Shown here piece by piece: positions 25,603 through 37,845 of a stretch of 64,000 nt of DNA (within the stretch, counting starts at the first letter, position 1; every line of letters starts with the position of its first letter). This DNA comes from Smittia aterrima (taxonomy: Eukaryota > Arthropoda > Insecta > Diptera > Chironomidae): the NCBI GenBank assembly GCA_033063855.1, contig CP093831.1, positions 14,384,001 to 14,448,000 of the forward strand, given 5' to 3'. The notes below the pieces were generated by a model. It had not been told where the DNA came from. It worked only from the letters and a program-made list of their open reading frames with translations, and made no database searches. A program made the position numbers and the translations under genes.

Positions 25603-28344
25603 CTATTCTGAATCGCTACCATCTTTCTTGAGCCCTCCAAAGACTTTGGATGGAATTGACTGCTTCTCAATTGGAACATTTTTCAATTCTCCAGGTTCTT
25701 CACTGTTTTCAGCTCCATCCTCTTCCTCTTCGTCATCCATGTCTATGTCAATTTCGTCAGGATTATAAACAGCTCCTTCCTCAACGGTCTTCTTGCCACC
25801 CTGAACTTCGCCTCGAACAAACATGATGTTGGCGCCAGCTGCCGTTGCAAGAGTCTGTTTGAAGTTGGTTTCAGCTGCTTTAGCTTCAAGCGCTTGCATT
25901 GCACTTTTAGTTGATTCCGTTGTTGCAACACTCGATGTTGGAATTTGAGCAGACATCATATTGATTTGAGTGTTGTAAGTAGCTTGAACACTTCTCTTGA
26001 TTCTAAGCATTTCACGCATTGTGTCCTCATTTCCTGATCTGATCTCAAAATCTTTCCATCTCTGCCAGAAATCTTGCGTAATTCTTGGATCGCACATCTG
26101 ACTACAATGAGAGTAGATAACACGAGCTCGATCGATCTCTCCGAGTTTCGTTTCCATCTCCGCGAATTTGATACACATTTCTCGTGACTTGCTTTCTGGA
26201 AGCATCTCAATTGCCTTCTCGTAGATTGGTCGGGTTCTTGGAATTCCATAGATCTCTGCTGCTTTCTTGATGTAGAGGTTGAAGAGGTCAAACATGTCAG
26301 TTTCTTGAACAGCACTGACTGCCCTTTCGTAAACTGTCATAACATGTCGAGCGAGTCCATGTTCTTCTTCTAATTTCGCGTACAGCAAAAAGAAGTTTTT
26401 AACCAAATCAGGCGGACAATTCTCAAGACATTGTTCGAAGAGATCTCTTGCACGCTCTAGTTGAGAACCCGAGTAACGAGCCAGGAATTTAGTTAAATAA
26501 GTGTTCCAGATATCGAATACGTTTGGCCACTTAAACAGTGCAATTCCTTTCTCGTAAGCTCTGAATGCTTCTTCATAGTAGTTGTGCTCCTCGAGAAACA
26601 TTCCATAGTTGATGATAATTTGCGGTGTGCATATCCGAAGGTCAATGATGCGGTCATAAACACTTTTACAGCTCTTAAACGTGCCGAAACTTTCTTCAAG
26701 ATCAGCGTACATCGACCACAACTTGAGACTTTTGTGGAGACGAGCTTGAACAGTCTCGCTCTCATCGGTATATGAAACTTTATTTTTTGGGATGACAGTG
26801 GCGCGGTACATGAGATCCAACGCTTTTTGGAAATTATCCTGACGAATTTCCATCTCTGCCCATTCGCAGTAGACAGCGGCAAGATCATCAACTTTGATGT
26901 ACTCAACTTGTGAAGCTTTTTCGAAAACTGTTCTTGCATCTTCGAGTTGATCGTTTACTTCATAAAACTTCGCGAACTCTACCCATAAACTGTGAATCTT
27001 TCCAACTGCTTGTTTTGGTTGAACAGTTTGCACAGCTTCAGTGTAAATTTTAATGATCTCAAGTGGTTTTCCTTCAAACAGCTTCACTCGATTGTGCCAT
27101 TCTTGAACATTGTGGGGATTTTGTCTCAGAAGAACACTGTTTAGAAGCGCCAAACGACGTTCCATTAGACTTTCGAAGCGCGCCAACCTTAAATCGATTT
27201 CAATGTCATCTTCTGTTGTTGCGTTGTCTTTTTCAGCCATGTCTTCCATTAATTTACCCAAACTCAACTCTTCAAACTGTGCGTAGGCATCGAAAACCTG
27301 AGAGAAATCTCGAACGGTTTTGACAGTCTGAATAGCTTCCTCGTAAATATCTCGAGCTCTCTCGAAAAGACCACTTCGCACGTAATAATCAGCCAAAGAG
27401 TTCCATAAGTGTCCCAATTGATCAGTGTATCGTCTTAAGCCACTTCGAATGATCGCGTCGACGTTCAACGAAACAACTTTGTCGGGATTTTTAGAAATCA
27501 TGTCACAAAGCTCGTTCCAAAGTTGATGATTCGACTTTCCAAACTTGGAAACAAAGTTTTCATTGTCAACAATCTTCGCGAGCTGTTGAGATGCTTCATC
27601 TAATCGATCCACTTTCACGAGGTAGTTGATGAAATCTTCAGTGTCTTCAGGGCACAGTTTGAGATATCGTCTGTAGACTCTTACACCTGTTTCGGGAATG
27701 TCGTACTTGTTGAGAAACTCAAGGTAAAGTGGCCAGATTCGATTATGTTGTGTAACTGGCAAAGCTCGTAATGCTCTATCAAAAGTATGACGAATTCTTG
27801 TGATTTTACATTGCCCAGTGATGAAGGAAAGATATTCCATCCAAATTCTCGGCATTTTATGCATGAACACAAGTGATCTCTCGAAAGCATTGTTGACGTC
27901 TTCAAAGTCCTCATCCGTCAAACATTTCTCTTTCACTTGTTTCTTTCTCAGTTTCAAGTAGTTGAACCTAAAAGTATTTTAGTTAGAGCAAATATAAACG
28001 TAGAATATCAAATATCTTACCAAAGTTTGTAGGATCCTGGGAGTTGCTTAAGTGCTCTTTCATAAACTTGATTGATCACATTTCGCGATGCATGCTTTTT
28101 GTGGTCGATATATCGCATCCAGTGCTTTACTGAATAAGCATTTCTCAAGATCTCCTCTTCATAGGGAAGATCGTCGTCATTCTAAAATTAAGGAAAGAGA
28201 AGGTTAGCGAATGTTTTAAATCGTTTTCCGGTTTTTATTAAACTCGACCACATTTATCAACTTCTAGAGAGTGTAGGAGAAACATTTGAAAGCACTTACA
28301 AGTTCTAAGTCGATATCCATCGGAGTTTCCATTAAAATTGGCAT
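25603..28344 (-). CDS. XAB2: Pre-mRNA splicing factor SYF1 / XAB2
   Basis: HAT-repeat scaffold of the NineTeen/Prp19-associated complex, needed for pre-mRNA splicing; in mammals it also binds XPA in transcription-coupled repair. Exons on the minus strand 28300-28344, 28021-28181 and 25603-27967 give 856 residues; human XAB2 has 855. The N-terminus (NDDDLPYEEEILRN, then YSVKHWMRYIDHK) and the long run of half-a-TPR repeats (RIWPLYLEFL, VWEFAKFYE-type, DFWQRWKDFE) are clear. The C-terminus has NIMFVRGEV, an acidic stretch and SIPSKVFGGLK, as in the human protein. The start is the first ATG of a 45-nt first exon; ATGs within that exon are alternatives. It is divergently placed 193 bp from the coiled-coil ORF at 28537. 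Confidence 0.96.
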
Positions 28345-28536
28345 ATTATAGCCTGTAGCCAATTTAATTTGTTGAATATTTTATTTGTTTTGAAGAAGAA
28401 AGCGACAACTGCCGAGAGTTCTTTGAAGCGCTTGAAGGTGTTCAGAGCTTGAATATTCGCAAGCTCTGGGTAAATTTGAAAATTAACGTTTTAAATTGCA
28501 TTTTACAAACATTTTACGCGTCTAAATCAGTTCAGG
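28345..28536. promoter_or_regulatory. Probable shared bidirectional promoter region
   Basis: Only 192 bp separate the XAB2 ATG (minus) from the ATG of the next gene (plus), so both promoters must lie here or overlap the leaders. No TATA box stands out. Confidence 0.5.
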
Positions 28537-29106
28537 ATGTTTAAAGTGCTCCTCACAGCGAAATTAGACATCGAGTCGAAGTTGCATAAGCTTCAAAACA
28601 ATTATATTGGACTACTTCGATCGCCGCTCATGCCAAAAGATACAAACAACTTAGAAGAAGCAGAAAAAATTATCGCGGACAAAATCTCAACAATTTCAAA
28701 CATTAGAAAAGAATTTTTGGAGTATCAAAAACAATTTATTGAGACATCCACGTTACTCGCTGAAGTGAAAGAAACATCAGACGTGATTGAATCAGAGTTG
28801 GATCAACTTTTTGAAGTTTTGGGTTTAGAAATTCCTGAAGATTTACAAAGGAAAACAATCGAAATTGAATCGCCACAAACGGAATTAAACGTAACAAAAG
28901 AAATTTCTCAGTCTGAAGACGAAGACACTGAGGAGGAAGAAGAAGAAGACTTGAGTGATAAGGAAAACTCATTCGTCCAAAGTAGCGGATCTGACGGATA
29001 TTTTAGTCCGAACCTCACGCTAAAAAAGCCGACACTAGGAAACAACACCGAGTGTTATACACCAGCTCTAAAGTCAATTTCGCAGCTTAATCGCTTCAGA
29101 AAATAA
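28537..29106 (+). CDS. Uncharacterised coiled-coil protein with acidic tail
   Basis: An intact 189-residue ORF that I do not recognise. Residues 1 to about 105 are predicted helical/coiled coil by eye (heptad-like LESKLHKL, SELDQLFEVLGLEI). Residues about 125-145 are strongly acidic (EDEDTEEEEEEDLSDKEN). The C-terminus has Ser/Pro and Thr/Pro sites (YFSPNL, CYTPALKSI) and ends basic (LNRFRK). There is no signal peptide or membrane segment, so it is probably intracellular. The TAA at 29104-29106 is followed at once, in the same frame, by the ATG of the LACTB2 ORF, so the two may share one transcript. No function is assigned. Confidence 0.8.
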   Translation: MFKVLLTAKLDIESKLHKLQNNYIGLLRSPLMPKDTNNLEEAEKIIADKISTISNIRKEFLEYQKQFIETSTLLAEVKETSDVIESELDQLFEVLGLEIPEDLQRKTIEIESPQTELNVTKEISQSEDEDTEEEEEEDLSDKENSFVQSSGSDGYFSPNLTLKKPTLGNNTECYTPALKSISQLNRFRK

Positions 29107-30144
29107 ATGTTTTCCTTCTTTCGTGATTTAGTTTATAAATTTTTAGTTCGTAACATGAAACCAATTCCCAATGTTACTCGATTTGACGGTGGAATCATCA
29201 GAATCCTCGGACAAAATCCTAATCCGATGACATTGCAAGGAACTAATAGTTATTTATTAGGCACTGGAAGCAGGTATGAGACTTCATTTGAAAATATGTA
29301 ACAAATAAATTAACCTTTGAACTCTCTTTTAGACGTTTGCTTATCGACACTACGGATCCAGGCAAACGCGACTATGTCAACTTACTCGAAGGTGTGCTGA
29401 ACGAAGAGAACGCTATGATCTCTAATATTATTGCAACACATTGGCATCACGATCACATTGGTAATTACAATTGGAATATCCGGAGAGCTAAATAGATTTA
29501 CAATTTTATTCTCAGGATCCATTGAAGACGTAAAGATGAAAAAGCTTGTATCGGAGGATTGTAAAATATGGAAATTCCCTCGATCTGATGCGAAGGAGGA
29601 TTACGGGAATCTTAACTTTCTCCCTTTGGTTGATCGTCAAGAGTTTGACCTTCACAATGGCACAAAGCTTCAAGTTTTTCATACTCCTGGCCACACAACA
29701 GATCACGTCATTTTGTTTATTGAGGAATCGAAGTCACTTTTCAGTGGCGATTGTATTTTAGGCGAGGGAACTGCTATCTTCGAGGATCTTTATGATTACA
29801 TGAAAAGCTTGGACATCATTCTTCAACTTCAGCCAAAAGTAATTTATCCAGGACATGCTGATGTGATCGACGACAATCCAGTTGAGAAGATTCAATTCTA
29901 CATTAATCACCGAAATGAAAGAGAACGACAGATTCTCGAAGCGATCACTAATAGCAAAGACCCATTGACTGCAATGGGAATTGTTAAAATCGTTTACACT
30001 ACAACTCCTCGTTATTTGTATCCTGCTGCACTTGTCAATGTCAATCAACACCTTATTAAGCTTAAGAAAGAAGAAAAAGTGGTCGAAATCGACAAGAAAG
30101 GTGAAGCTTACTGGAAAGCAAGTGGTCACTCCAACAAGTTATAA
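29107..30144 (+). CDS. LACTB2: LACTB2-like metallo-beta-lactamase-fold endoribonuclease
   Basis: LACTB2 is a mitochondrial single-strand endoribonuclease in mammals. Exons 29107-29273, 29333-29460 and 29516-30144 join in frame to 307 residues. GQNPNPMTLQGTNSYLLGTG is the family N-terminal signature. The metal-binding THWHHDHIG (HxHxDH), TPGHT, SGDCILG and YPGHAD motifs are present, so the active site looks complete. A winged-helix-like tail follows (KIVYTTTPRYLYPAALVNVNQHL). Two starts are possible. The ATG at 29107 adds FFRDLVYKFLVRN, a basic-hydrophobic mitochondrial-presequence-like stretch. The ATG at 29155 gives 291 residues, nearer the human 288. The 3' end is convergent with the BESS gene. 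Confidence 0.93.
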
Positions 30145-30311
30145 GTTATCAAAATTTTATTTTTATATTTTAATGTTTGGGAATGGTTTCATTGCTTATA
30201 GAGTATCAAACATGTTTAAATAAATTGTATAGCTTTTGCATTTGATATCACATTGTTGCCTTCTCTAATTCTCTAGATCACATTCTTCTGCTTAAATCGC
30301 TTGTGGTTATT

Positions 30312-30779
30312 TTATTGCGGGAACTTGAGTTGATGAACCATTTTCTGAATTTCGCATTTCAAAGATGATTTGTTCTCCGGATTCAATTGTTTGATATCAG
30401 GAATTAGTTGCATCAAAAACATGACATCTGGATCATCCAATGTAAGAGCCGAGACTTCGCCTGTTTGAGAAGCTGACGATTTCTTGAAGAAGCTTTCGTT
30501 GTCGCTCAAGTCTTCTGCTTGCTCACTCAATGAACAATCTAATTCCGATGAAGAGTCAAGCTCTGGAATGCTTTCATGCTTTTTCTGGCATCGACGACGA
30601 ATCAATTGCTTCATTTTCTCGATTGAAGAACCAACAGGCTTTTTAAGGAACTTGTCAATGTTTTGCCATTCTACGTCGTCTTCGTTAGGCGGAAGTTCTA
30701 ATTTGAGAGTACGAACAGAGTTGATAAGACGCTGAACATCTTTGATGCCCCAAAAGTTATCACGAGGATTGATCGACAT
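30312..30779 (-). CDS. Small BESS-domain protein, putative chromatin/transcription factor
   Basis: Single-exon protein of 155 residues. The C-terminal 40 residues (DDPDVMFLMQLIPDIKQLNP, then a KCEIQKMVHQL helix) match the BESS motif, a protein-interaction domain found in insect chromatin proteins usually next to MADF or Myb/SANT-like domains. The N-terminal part (residues 1-65, with two Trp residues and a basic end LIRRRCQKK) could be a divergent DNA-binding domain but is not a clear MADF. An acidic Ser-rich linker joins the two. It is convergent with LACTB2 (168 bp between stop codons). Confidence 0.75.
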   Translation of the reverse strand: MSINPRDNFWGIKDVQRLINSVRTLKLELPPNEDDVEWQNIDKFLKKPVGSSIEKMKQLIRRRCQKKHESIPELDSSSELDCSLSEQAEDLSDNESFFKKSSASQTGEVSALTLDDPDVMFLMQLIPDIKQLNPENKSSLKCEIQKMVHQLKFPQ

Positions 30780-33700
30780 TTTTATTTAGGCGAAATATTT
30801 GGTGATGCTTGTTGATTAGAATGTTTGTTGACTTATTACAGAACAGGGAACAACGAAGATTGATTTGATGATATTTTTAAGCTGATGGCTGAGTGCTAAG
30901 TACTAAAATACTTATTTTTGGTGTCGAAGGATTCGTCCAAAACTGTTGCAACTTTGAGTTTAAGGGCTTTTCTACGAAAACATTTCTCGTCATAAACAAA
31001 TTATCGGATCTATGTGAAAAGCCCTAACCACATTCGTTCTCAAACTGCTTCAACCACCCAAATGTTCGTTCAGAAAACTAAAATTTTCACGAGTGCGTTC
31101 ACACGAGTGCTCGGTCCTCATAATTTTAAATTTGCAATATTTTTTAGGTAATTTCACCTGTTTATAGCTATTTCATTCTAATTTCAACAAGTGTATTATG
31201 CCAACAAAATCATGTTGTAAGTGCTGTGATAATTGAAAGAAGCTCCAATATGAAGTTCAGTGAAAAAAGTTGAAGTTTGATGGCTTGAGCAATGTTCTTC
31301 AATGGAATTTCTAAAGAATTAATGTGAAAGACAAGCCAATAATTTTGTTTTGTTTGCAGGGCTCAAAGCATGTCGTCGATAGTCATCCATCGCCGTCCTG
31401 AACATGTCAAAAAACATTGAACGTCGATAATCAAAAGAAAAATGTCTTAGACGACTTAAATCTTAAAGATGCATCCATTAATTTAATCTTCAAACAAGAA
31501 ATTTCGTTTTTCGTTGACTTAAGTCTTCTCATTTTGTGCTTTCCAAAATAATTTCTATAAGTTCAAGTTGCGATAATCAAAAGAAAATGAAAATTTTGTG
31601 ATAATTGACCATCGTCGAGTGAAATTGCAAGAAAAGTTCGAAGGAAAATTCATTCGGCCCGTAGAAGAGAGAAAGAGAGTTATCCATCGAGACTCAATAC
31701 AATCAACGATAATTTTTTTTCTTCGTCTTCGTTAAAAATAGAAGGAAAAGAAATAATAATTACAACAACAACAAATCTGGTAAACAATCCATAAAAAATA
31801 TTTTCCTCCGCTTTCTTTATTTTGTCTTTGATGGATATCGAAGAGGAAAAAGTCTGACTGGAAGCGCGAGGATTGAGGGTGTTTAGTTCGACGAACCAGG
31901 TATGTACACTCGCCATGGGATCATTTGATTATCACGTAATCTGGAGGAAACAACATTTCCATCCTCAGTATTTAGTCGAGACCAAATTGACTACGTGTTA
32001 AGTGAACAGCCCCTAAGTTCTTACCGTCTTATTGCCTTCCTTCTTACTCGTCTCCCCGGTTGTTCTTGCGAAAACAATAAATCCTTATTTCTTTTTCTTG
32101 CGTCTGATGCGTCGGCGAAACGTCTTTCATGTCTCTATGCAAATTCCTTATATGCCGTTGCCTGTTGTTTCTTTTTGAGGGAAACGAAAGAATTTAATAA
32201 TTTACACATCAAATATTTCTGAAATGAACGCACGATTGAATCCAATGATTTTCAACTGTGTCAGCAAGTGATTCGGATTTAAATCTGATCAACTTGTCGC
32301 ATCATCACATTTCTTATTCAATTTCTTTCCTTCTCGAGATGACATCAACGACTTCTCTTTTGTCAAGCGCCCCCCTTTGTCATCGAAAAGAAATTCTCAT
32401 TTCTCCTTTTGATTGTTTACAACAAAAGATGCCAACAAAAGGACCAAATAATGTGGTGACGAAATGCGCATGTGTCACTTCATTACACAAGGAAATCTGA
32501 TGCCTAATGATTTCCTGACTAACTGCTCTTTGCGACACTTGACAAGCTTCACTTTAAAGTCCCTTCTTCGGTTTAAAACAAATTTTCTAATCCACCATTT
32601 TTCTAAATCATTGCAAATCAACGGGATGTCCTAAGTCAGAGGGTGATCGTTCCTGGGTTGATCACAATTTACTTAAATTTCCTAATAACTTCCCCGATTC
32701 AATGATTTTCATTCTTCAAATTGAAAACACGAATTCATTTTCAAACTTAGGGGGAGGAAAATGTATTTCCACTTCAGCGAAAATATGTTGGCAGGGATAG
32801 TAAAAATTTTCCTGCTTTCAGTTTCCATTTCGCATCCTTATCGAACACAAGTTATCAGTGAGTTGTGCACTTAAATTTTCTTCAGTAAATCTTCTTAGAT
32901 ATCGAAGGTAAAAATGGTTTGTTTGTTATTTCTTTCACGTCAGGAGCCTTTCTGTTTTCGTCGAATTTTATCCGCTCCCTTTACATCCTAACAAACAGTT
33001 AACAGTAGAAGAATAGAAATCATAACGAATCAGCTTCAAAACGGGAACAAATCATGCGTGAAATATTTTCCTAAATCCTATTAAATTTTTTAAACGATTC
33101 CATCAGATGCAGCATAAAATCGTAAACTGCTCAGAACATGTTCATTAATATTTGAAGGACTTCAATGACCGATTATCAATATCCCCAATTAAGTCCTTTT
33201 AGATCCTTCGTTGAACGTAAATATTTATTAAGAAACTTCTTGAATTAACTCGTTGAGATGTTCATCAATCGACAATAGAAATCCTGCTCAAAATATCTCA
33301 TAAAGATGATGATGATGGAAAATGGGAGGGATTTGTTCGTTTGAAGAAGGGTGAACGGCGAATCAGAAAATTTCCATAAAAATGGCGCTGCACGCGCAGA
33401 TTTCAATGAGGGTTGTTGAGAGTTTATTGATTCATCATCTTGTTGTACAACTTTCTAAATTTCCTGCTGCAATGTGAAAGACGAAAGACCATGAAAATGA
33501 AGTCAAAGACTTTCGGCAAGAGTCCAATAAATGTTTATGACTTAGTCCCTTCTTCCCGTCACTGATAATCCAATACCTGGTGTCACCAGATTTTACCTTC
33601 ATCGCATGGTTCCTCCGAGAAGTTAATGCTTGTCGGCAAACATCAAAGCCAAGACAAACCCAGAATGCTTCAAGAGATTAACCAACCGATATGCTAATGT

Positions 33701-34042
33701 ATTTTTCTGATCTCTTCCAGGCCATTTTGCTCTTACTCCACATTCGATGCCTTTTAAATGTGTCAAACACATCTCAAATTGGTTTGCACACAAAAATATT
33801 GTCAATCACAGGACTTGAAGAAGTTGATAAGTGAAAAACGATAAAATATTTCATTGCAAATGCTTTGAAAGGGACGAAAGTTGTGCTTTAGTGAAACGAA
33901 AAATCAAAAATAAATCTCAAAAGGCTTTATTAATTAAAAGTTGCAACTTAAAATTGTGAATATCAATTGCATAACAAAAATTATTTGAAGTGACCATCAA
34001 AATTTATAATCAACTCTACAAACAATCGAAGTTTAAAGTGTT
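30780..34042. other. Intergenic upstream of Axin
   Basis: 3.3 kb with no supported gene. It lies upstream of both the minus-strand BESS gene and Axin, and so probably holds Axin regulatory sequence or a 5' non-coding exon. Open frames here are short and AT-rich. Confidence 0.5.
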
Positions 34043-37008
34043 ATGAGTCAAAATTTTAGAAACAAATCATCAGATTATGATAGCAGTGGACCACGACCTC
34101 CAGTTCCCGGTCAGGAAGAAACACGCCATAAGGTAAAAGCACTACATCGAAATAAGGTTTATTAGCCGAGCTCAATATTTTATTTGAACAGATGACTGAC
34201 AACATAAACAACGAGCAGAATACGCCTTCATCGTCTTCATCTTCTTCTCGTTCAACTTCATCGCCACCGTGCCTGGGATGGGCCCTAAATCTCGACAACT
34301 TACTCGAAGATAGGGAAGGCAATCGATTATTCAAGGAATACGTCGAGCAACAAGGCAGTTTACACATCAATAGACTGAACTTTTTCTATGCTATTCAAGG
34401 TCTTAAACAGCAAAGCTCGGAAATTCATCGTTTGCAAGGCGAAGACAGAGTCAATCAAGAACAAAGAGTTCAGGCGGTGATCAGAGTAATTTTTCGCTTT
34501 ATTTCGAAAAACCAAATTCAATTGCCAGACAATGTAAGAAGATATGCACCGCGCAGAGGCGAGTCAACTGTGATCTCACCCGATATTTTCGACCAAATGC
34601 AACAAGATGTTGTAAGACTTATCAACGAAACGACTTACCGAAGCTTCTTGCAATCGGAAATGTACATTCAGTATGTTCGCAACTCTACGAGTGCCATTGA
34701 AAGAGGTCAAACTCAGCCAGGATCTGCCGCATCTTCCAGTACAACGACCATGAGCTCGTTAACAGTCTCCGGATCTTCTTCCATGTTTCTTTCGGGAAGC
34801 TCGACACTGCCAACTTTACACGAAGAAGGCGATGGCTCTTCAAGGGAACCTTACGACTTAGGAGCTGTTGGTGGATATAGGGCTTCAAGCAATCGTGTGC
34901 CAATTAATAGTAATTCATATAACAGTAAGATTCCCATGTCACTAACGAAAGATGCTCTAATGGTAACACAACACAGACGACTGGAGAGACCGCCTGCGTA
35001 AGTTTCAAGAATCTTTATATTTTTTCAAAATGATGATTGGCGAGTCTGTTAGTTAATTCCGTACACCAAAATTATTTATCCCTAAATATAACGCTAGACC
35101 CTTTCATACTGAATTTTTTAACAACCCCGACTTTCATTTAAAAAAAAAATGGTTTCCTTGTTGAATTATCCACCGCTCATATTTTCCTCATTTTCTATTA
35201 TTCTTTTGTGTTCCATCCGAGTGGATTGAATTTCATTTAATAATTTGAGAGATTTTCTGCTTTCGTTTGATTTTTGAATGCAAAGATTCTTCTTTTTTGA
35301 GATCTCAAGAGCATGTCCGCCTATTTAATTTTAAAATTATTTTCTGTTTTAATTTATTTGCTTATTTTTCTTTCTTTTCAATTTTTGCATGCTCATTGCT
35401 GTTCACGATGAAAATCACGACTTTAGCGCTCATGGATATAATTATCCTGCTGGTGTCTCCTTTAATCCTGTCTCGCGACGGGATTCAGAGCAGGCAAGCA
35501 TGAGCTCAGGAAGAACAGATTCCGACACAATGTCGCTTGCCAGCATGTCGTAAGTTTTTTTTTATTATTTTATTCAAAGTTCATCAAATTGTTGCTGAAA
35601 TCTAAGTCGAAAATCTAATGCATTATCTTCTCTCAGTGACGGTCGACAAATGCATCGAAGAATGCATCATCATCAAAGTTCATCGGAAAAAAAGCAGATG
35701 AACGATAACCTTGCAGCTAATTCCGAAATTGATCGCTTTATTGTAAGTCAAAAAAAAATTATTCGGTTTGAGATACATTTATATTAAACTTAGTCCCATC
35801 AGATAATTCCAAGGACGCAAACTACGCCGCAACGTAAGCCGCCAACTCCAAAAGAATTGTATGAGCAACTGATTCCAAAATTGAGAGCTATTGAGAAAGA
35901 TCAAGAATGGAATGAAATAGTCAGAAGGAATTTTACAGAGGTTAATAGAAAACATTTTTTTCTCTTTGTCTTATTCTAATTTATTTTAAAAATTTAACAG
36001 CCTGAAGTAACGAAGTTCGACGAAGCTCTTTGTGCCAAATTGAAACAGTACGATGACAAGAATGATCAGGATATTCTTGATCAACATGTAACTCGTGTTT
36101 TTGAGACTCCACCACTTCGCTCTCCAGGAAATATGTCTCCAAGCACCAATCTATTACATCGCCGTAAGCCTCATCAAGAATCATCGGTTTTGTCTTCAGG
36201 AAGTGAGTTGATGATTTATTTCCATTTGAAGTGTTCGTGCTTATTTTTATTAAATTTACAGACAATTCACAATCTTCAATGAGAGCTCATCATTCGAGAT
36301 CAGTACCAGATTCGAATTTACGTAAAAGTAAAAACTTTGGCAGCATTAATACTGACAGCGGCATTAGTATGTTCTGTTCAGATACATCGACGATTAGAAA
36401 CATGGCATCATCAAGTTGCGGCAGCAGCTCATCACGCTCACATCGCACTCAAATGCTACCTCCGGAAACGGCCGCACCGACAAACACAAATAAAGGACAA
36501 ATGGATGATTCTCGAAGGTTGGTTAAGATATATCTCGTAAAGTGTTGGAATATTTATTTTTCTCATTAAATTAGATCCAAACGTCACCATCAACAACCTC
36601 CATTGCCTCAGAAGACCGACTTACCACCGCCATTACCAGCTAAGAATTTTTCACAACCCGCCTCATCTGCTGCTTCGGTGATTTCACACACGACCGAGGA
36701 AGCAATAACTGTCGTCTGTTCGTATAGCGACGAAGAAGTTCCATATCGATTTAAGATTCCCGGAAAACTACCGACGCTTAAACAATTTAAAGAATTATTG
36801 CCCAGGAAAGGAAACTTTAGGTAAACTCATTGAGACTGATAAATGTTAAGAATTTTATTAAATAACTGGATTTTTTCACAGATTTTTCTTTAAAAAACGC
36901 TGCGACGATCCTGATGTCCCAATTTGCAACGAGGAGATTCATAATGATGCCGACGCTCTGCCGCTTTTCGATGGAAAAGTTATGGCGCAAGCAAAGCCGG
37001 GAAACTAA
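34043..37008 (+). CDS. Axn: Axin, scaffold of the beta-catenin destruction complex
   Basis: Negative regulator of Wnt/Wingless signalling that holds APC, GSK3, CK1 and beta-catenin. Exons 34043-34132, 34192-34997, 35427-35549, 35637-35742, 35803-35940, 36001-36202, 36262-36517, 36575-36820 and 36882-37008 join in frame to 697 residues. In order: the N-terminal tankyrase-binding motif [11 protein letters not shown]; an RGS domain ([19 protein letters not shown] to [12 protein letters not shown]) that binds [16 protein letters not shown]; the GSK3-binding helix [17 protein letters not shown]; the beta-catenin-binding motif [16 protein letters not shown]; and a C-terminal DIX domain ([19 protein letters not shown], then [14 protein letters not shown]). 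Exon 5 uses a weaker donor (GTTAAT) and exon 7 ends at GTTGGT, chosen because the next GT breaks the frame. Confidence 0.96.
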
Positions 37009-37845
37009 AGAAATTTAGTTTTGCACATTTACGAGCTGGTTTCGCAAAGCAATTGTAACTTTCACTCAATGGGATTTTGTTAAAAAAATCTCTTTATTCA
37101 AGTAGAAAGTTTAAAGTGCACACATCGAATACGAGCAACAATCAAAAGAAAAATAATAATATTAATAATGAAGGAAAGTGCTTGCCATTTAAAGAAAACA
37201 GAACTCCGTGGATTAAATTTAAATCTATGGATTAAATTTGAGATTAGATTTAAGTCTGACGATTAAGATTTAAGATCATTTCTTTAAAATATTTTGTTTT
37301 CATTATTAACTGAATAAGTATTAATTAGTTTACGTGGAAAAGAAATAATTTTTATCTATAATTAAATAATAATTTCATTCAAAACTCTTAACATTTTTGC
37401 TGTACTGATTTTCTTTCATTGAAACGACTTTAATTCCATTTAGACTCTGAGATTTTCTGTGTTCTGAACTTTGTTTGAATTAAGATAATTGGGAGCAGTT
37501 CGTTAATATTTGACGATTAATAAACACATCAGTGCCTTCGAAAATGTGTCAAAATTTTAAGAAAAGCAAATGGAAAATTATCGCAATCAAATTTGAAACA
37601 AAGGAGAATGAAACCTTCTCAACTTAAATATATTTTTAAAGAAAGGAATGTAAATAAATTGACTCATCTAACAATGAATTTTTATCCCATTTTTTACTAA
37701 AATCAACATTGCGTTTATAAAAGTCGCAATACAGCGATTTTCTTATTTCCAGCAGAACCTGAAACATTAATTTATTCAACATTTTTTAATTCGCGGAAAC
37801 TTGTTTCTACGAATATTGAATATTCTGATCTTTTCACTTGTTGTT
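37009..37845. other. Axin 3' UTR and intergenic
   Basis: No gene is seen. Very AT-rich, with short repeated gattaaattt/gatttaa words around 37210-37275. It probably contains the Axin 3' UTR and the TTC36 promoter. Confidence 0.5.
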
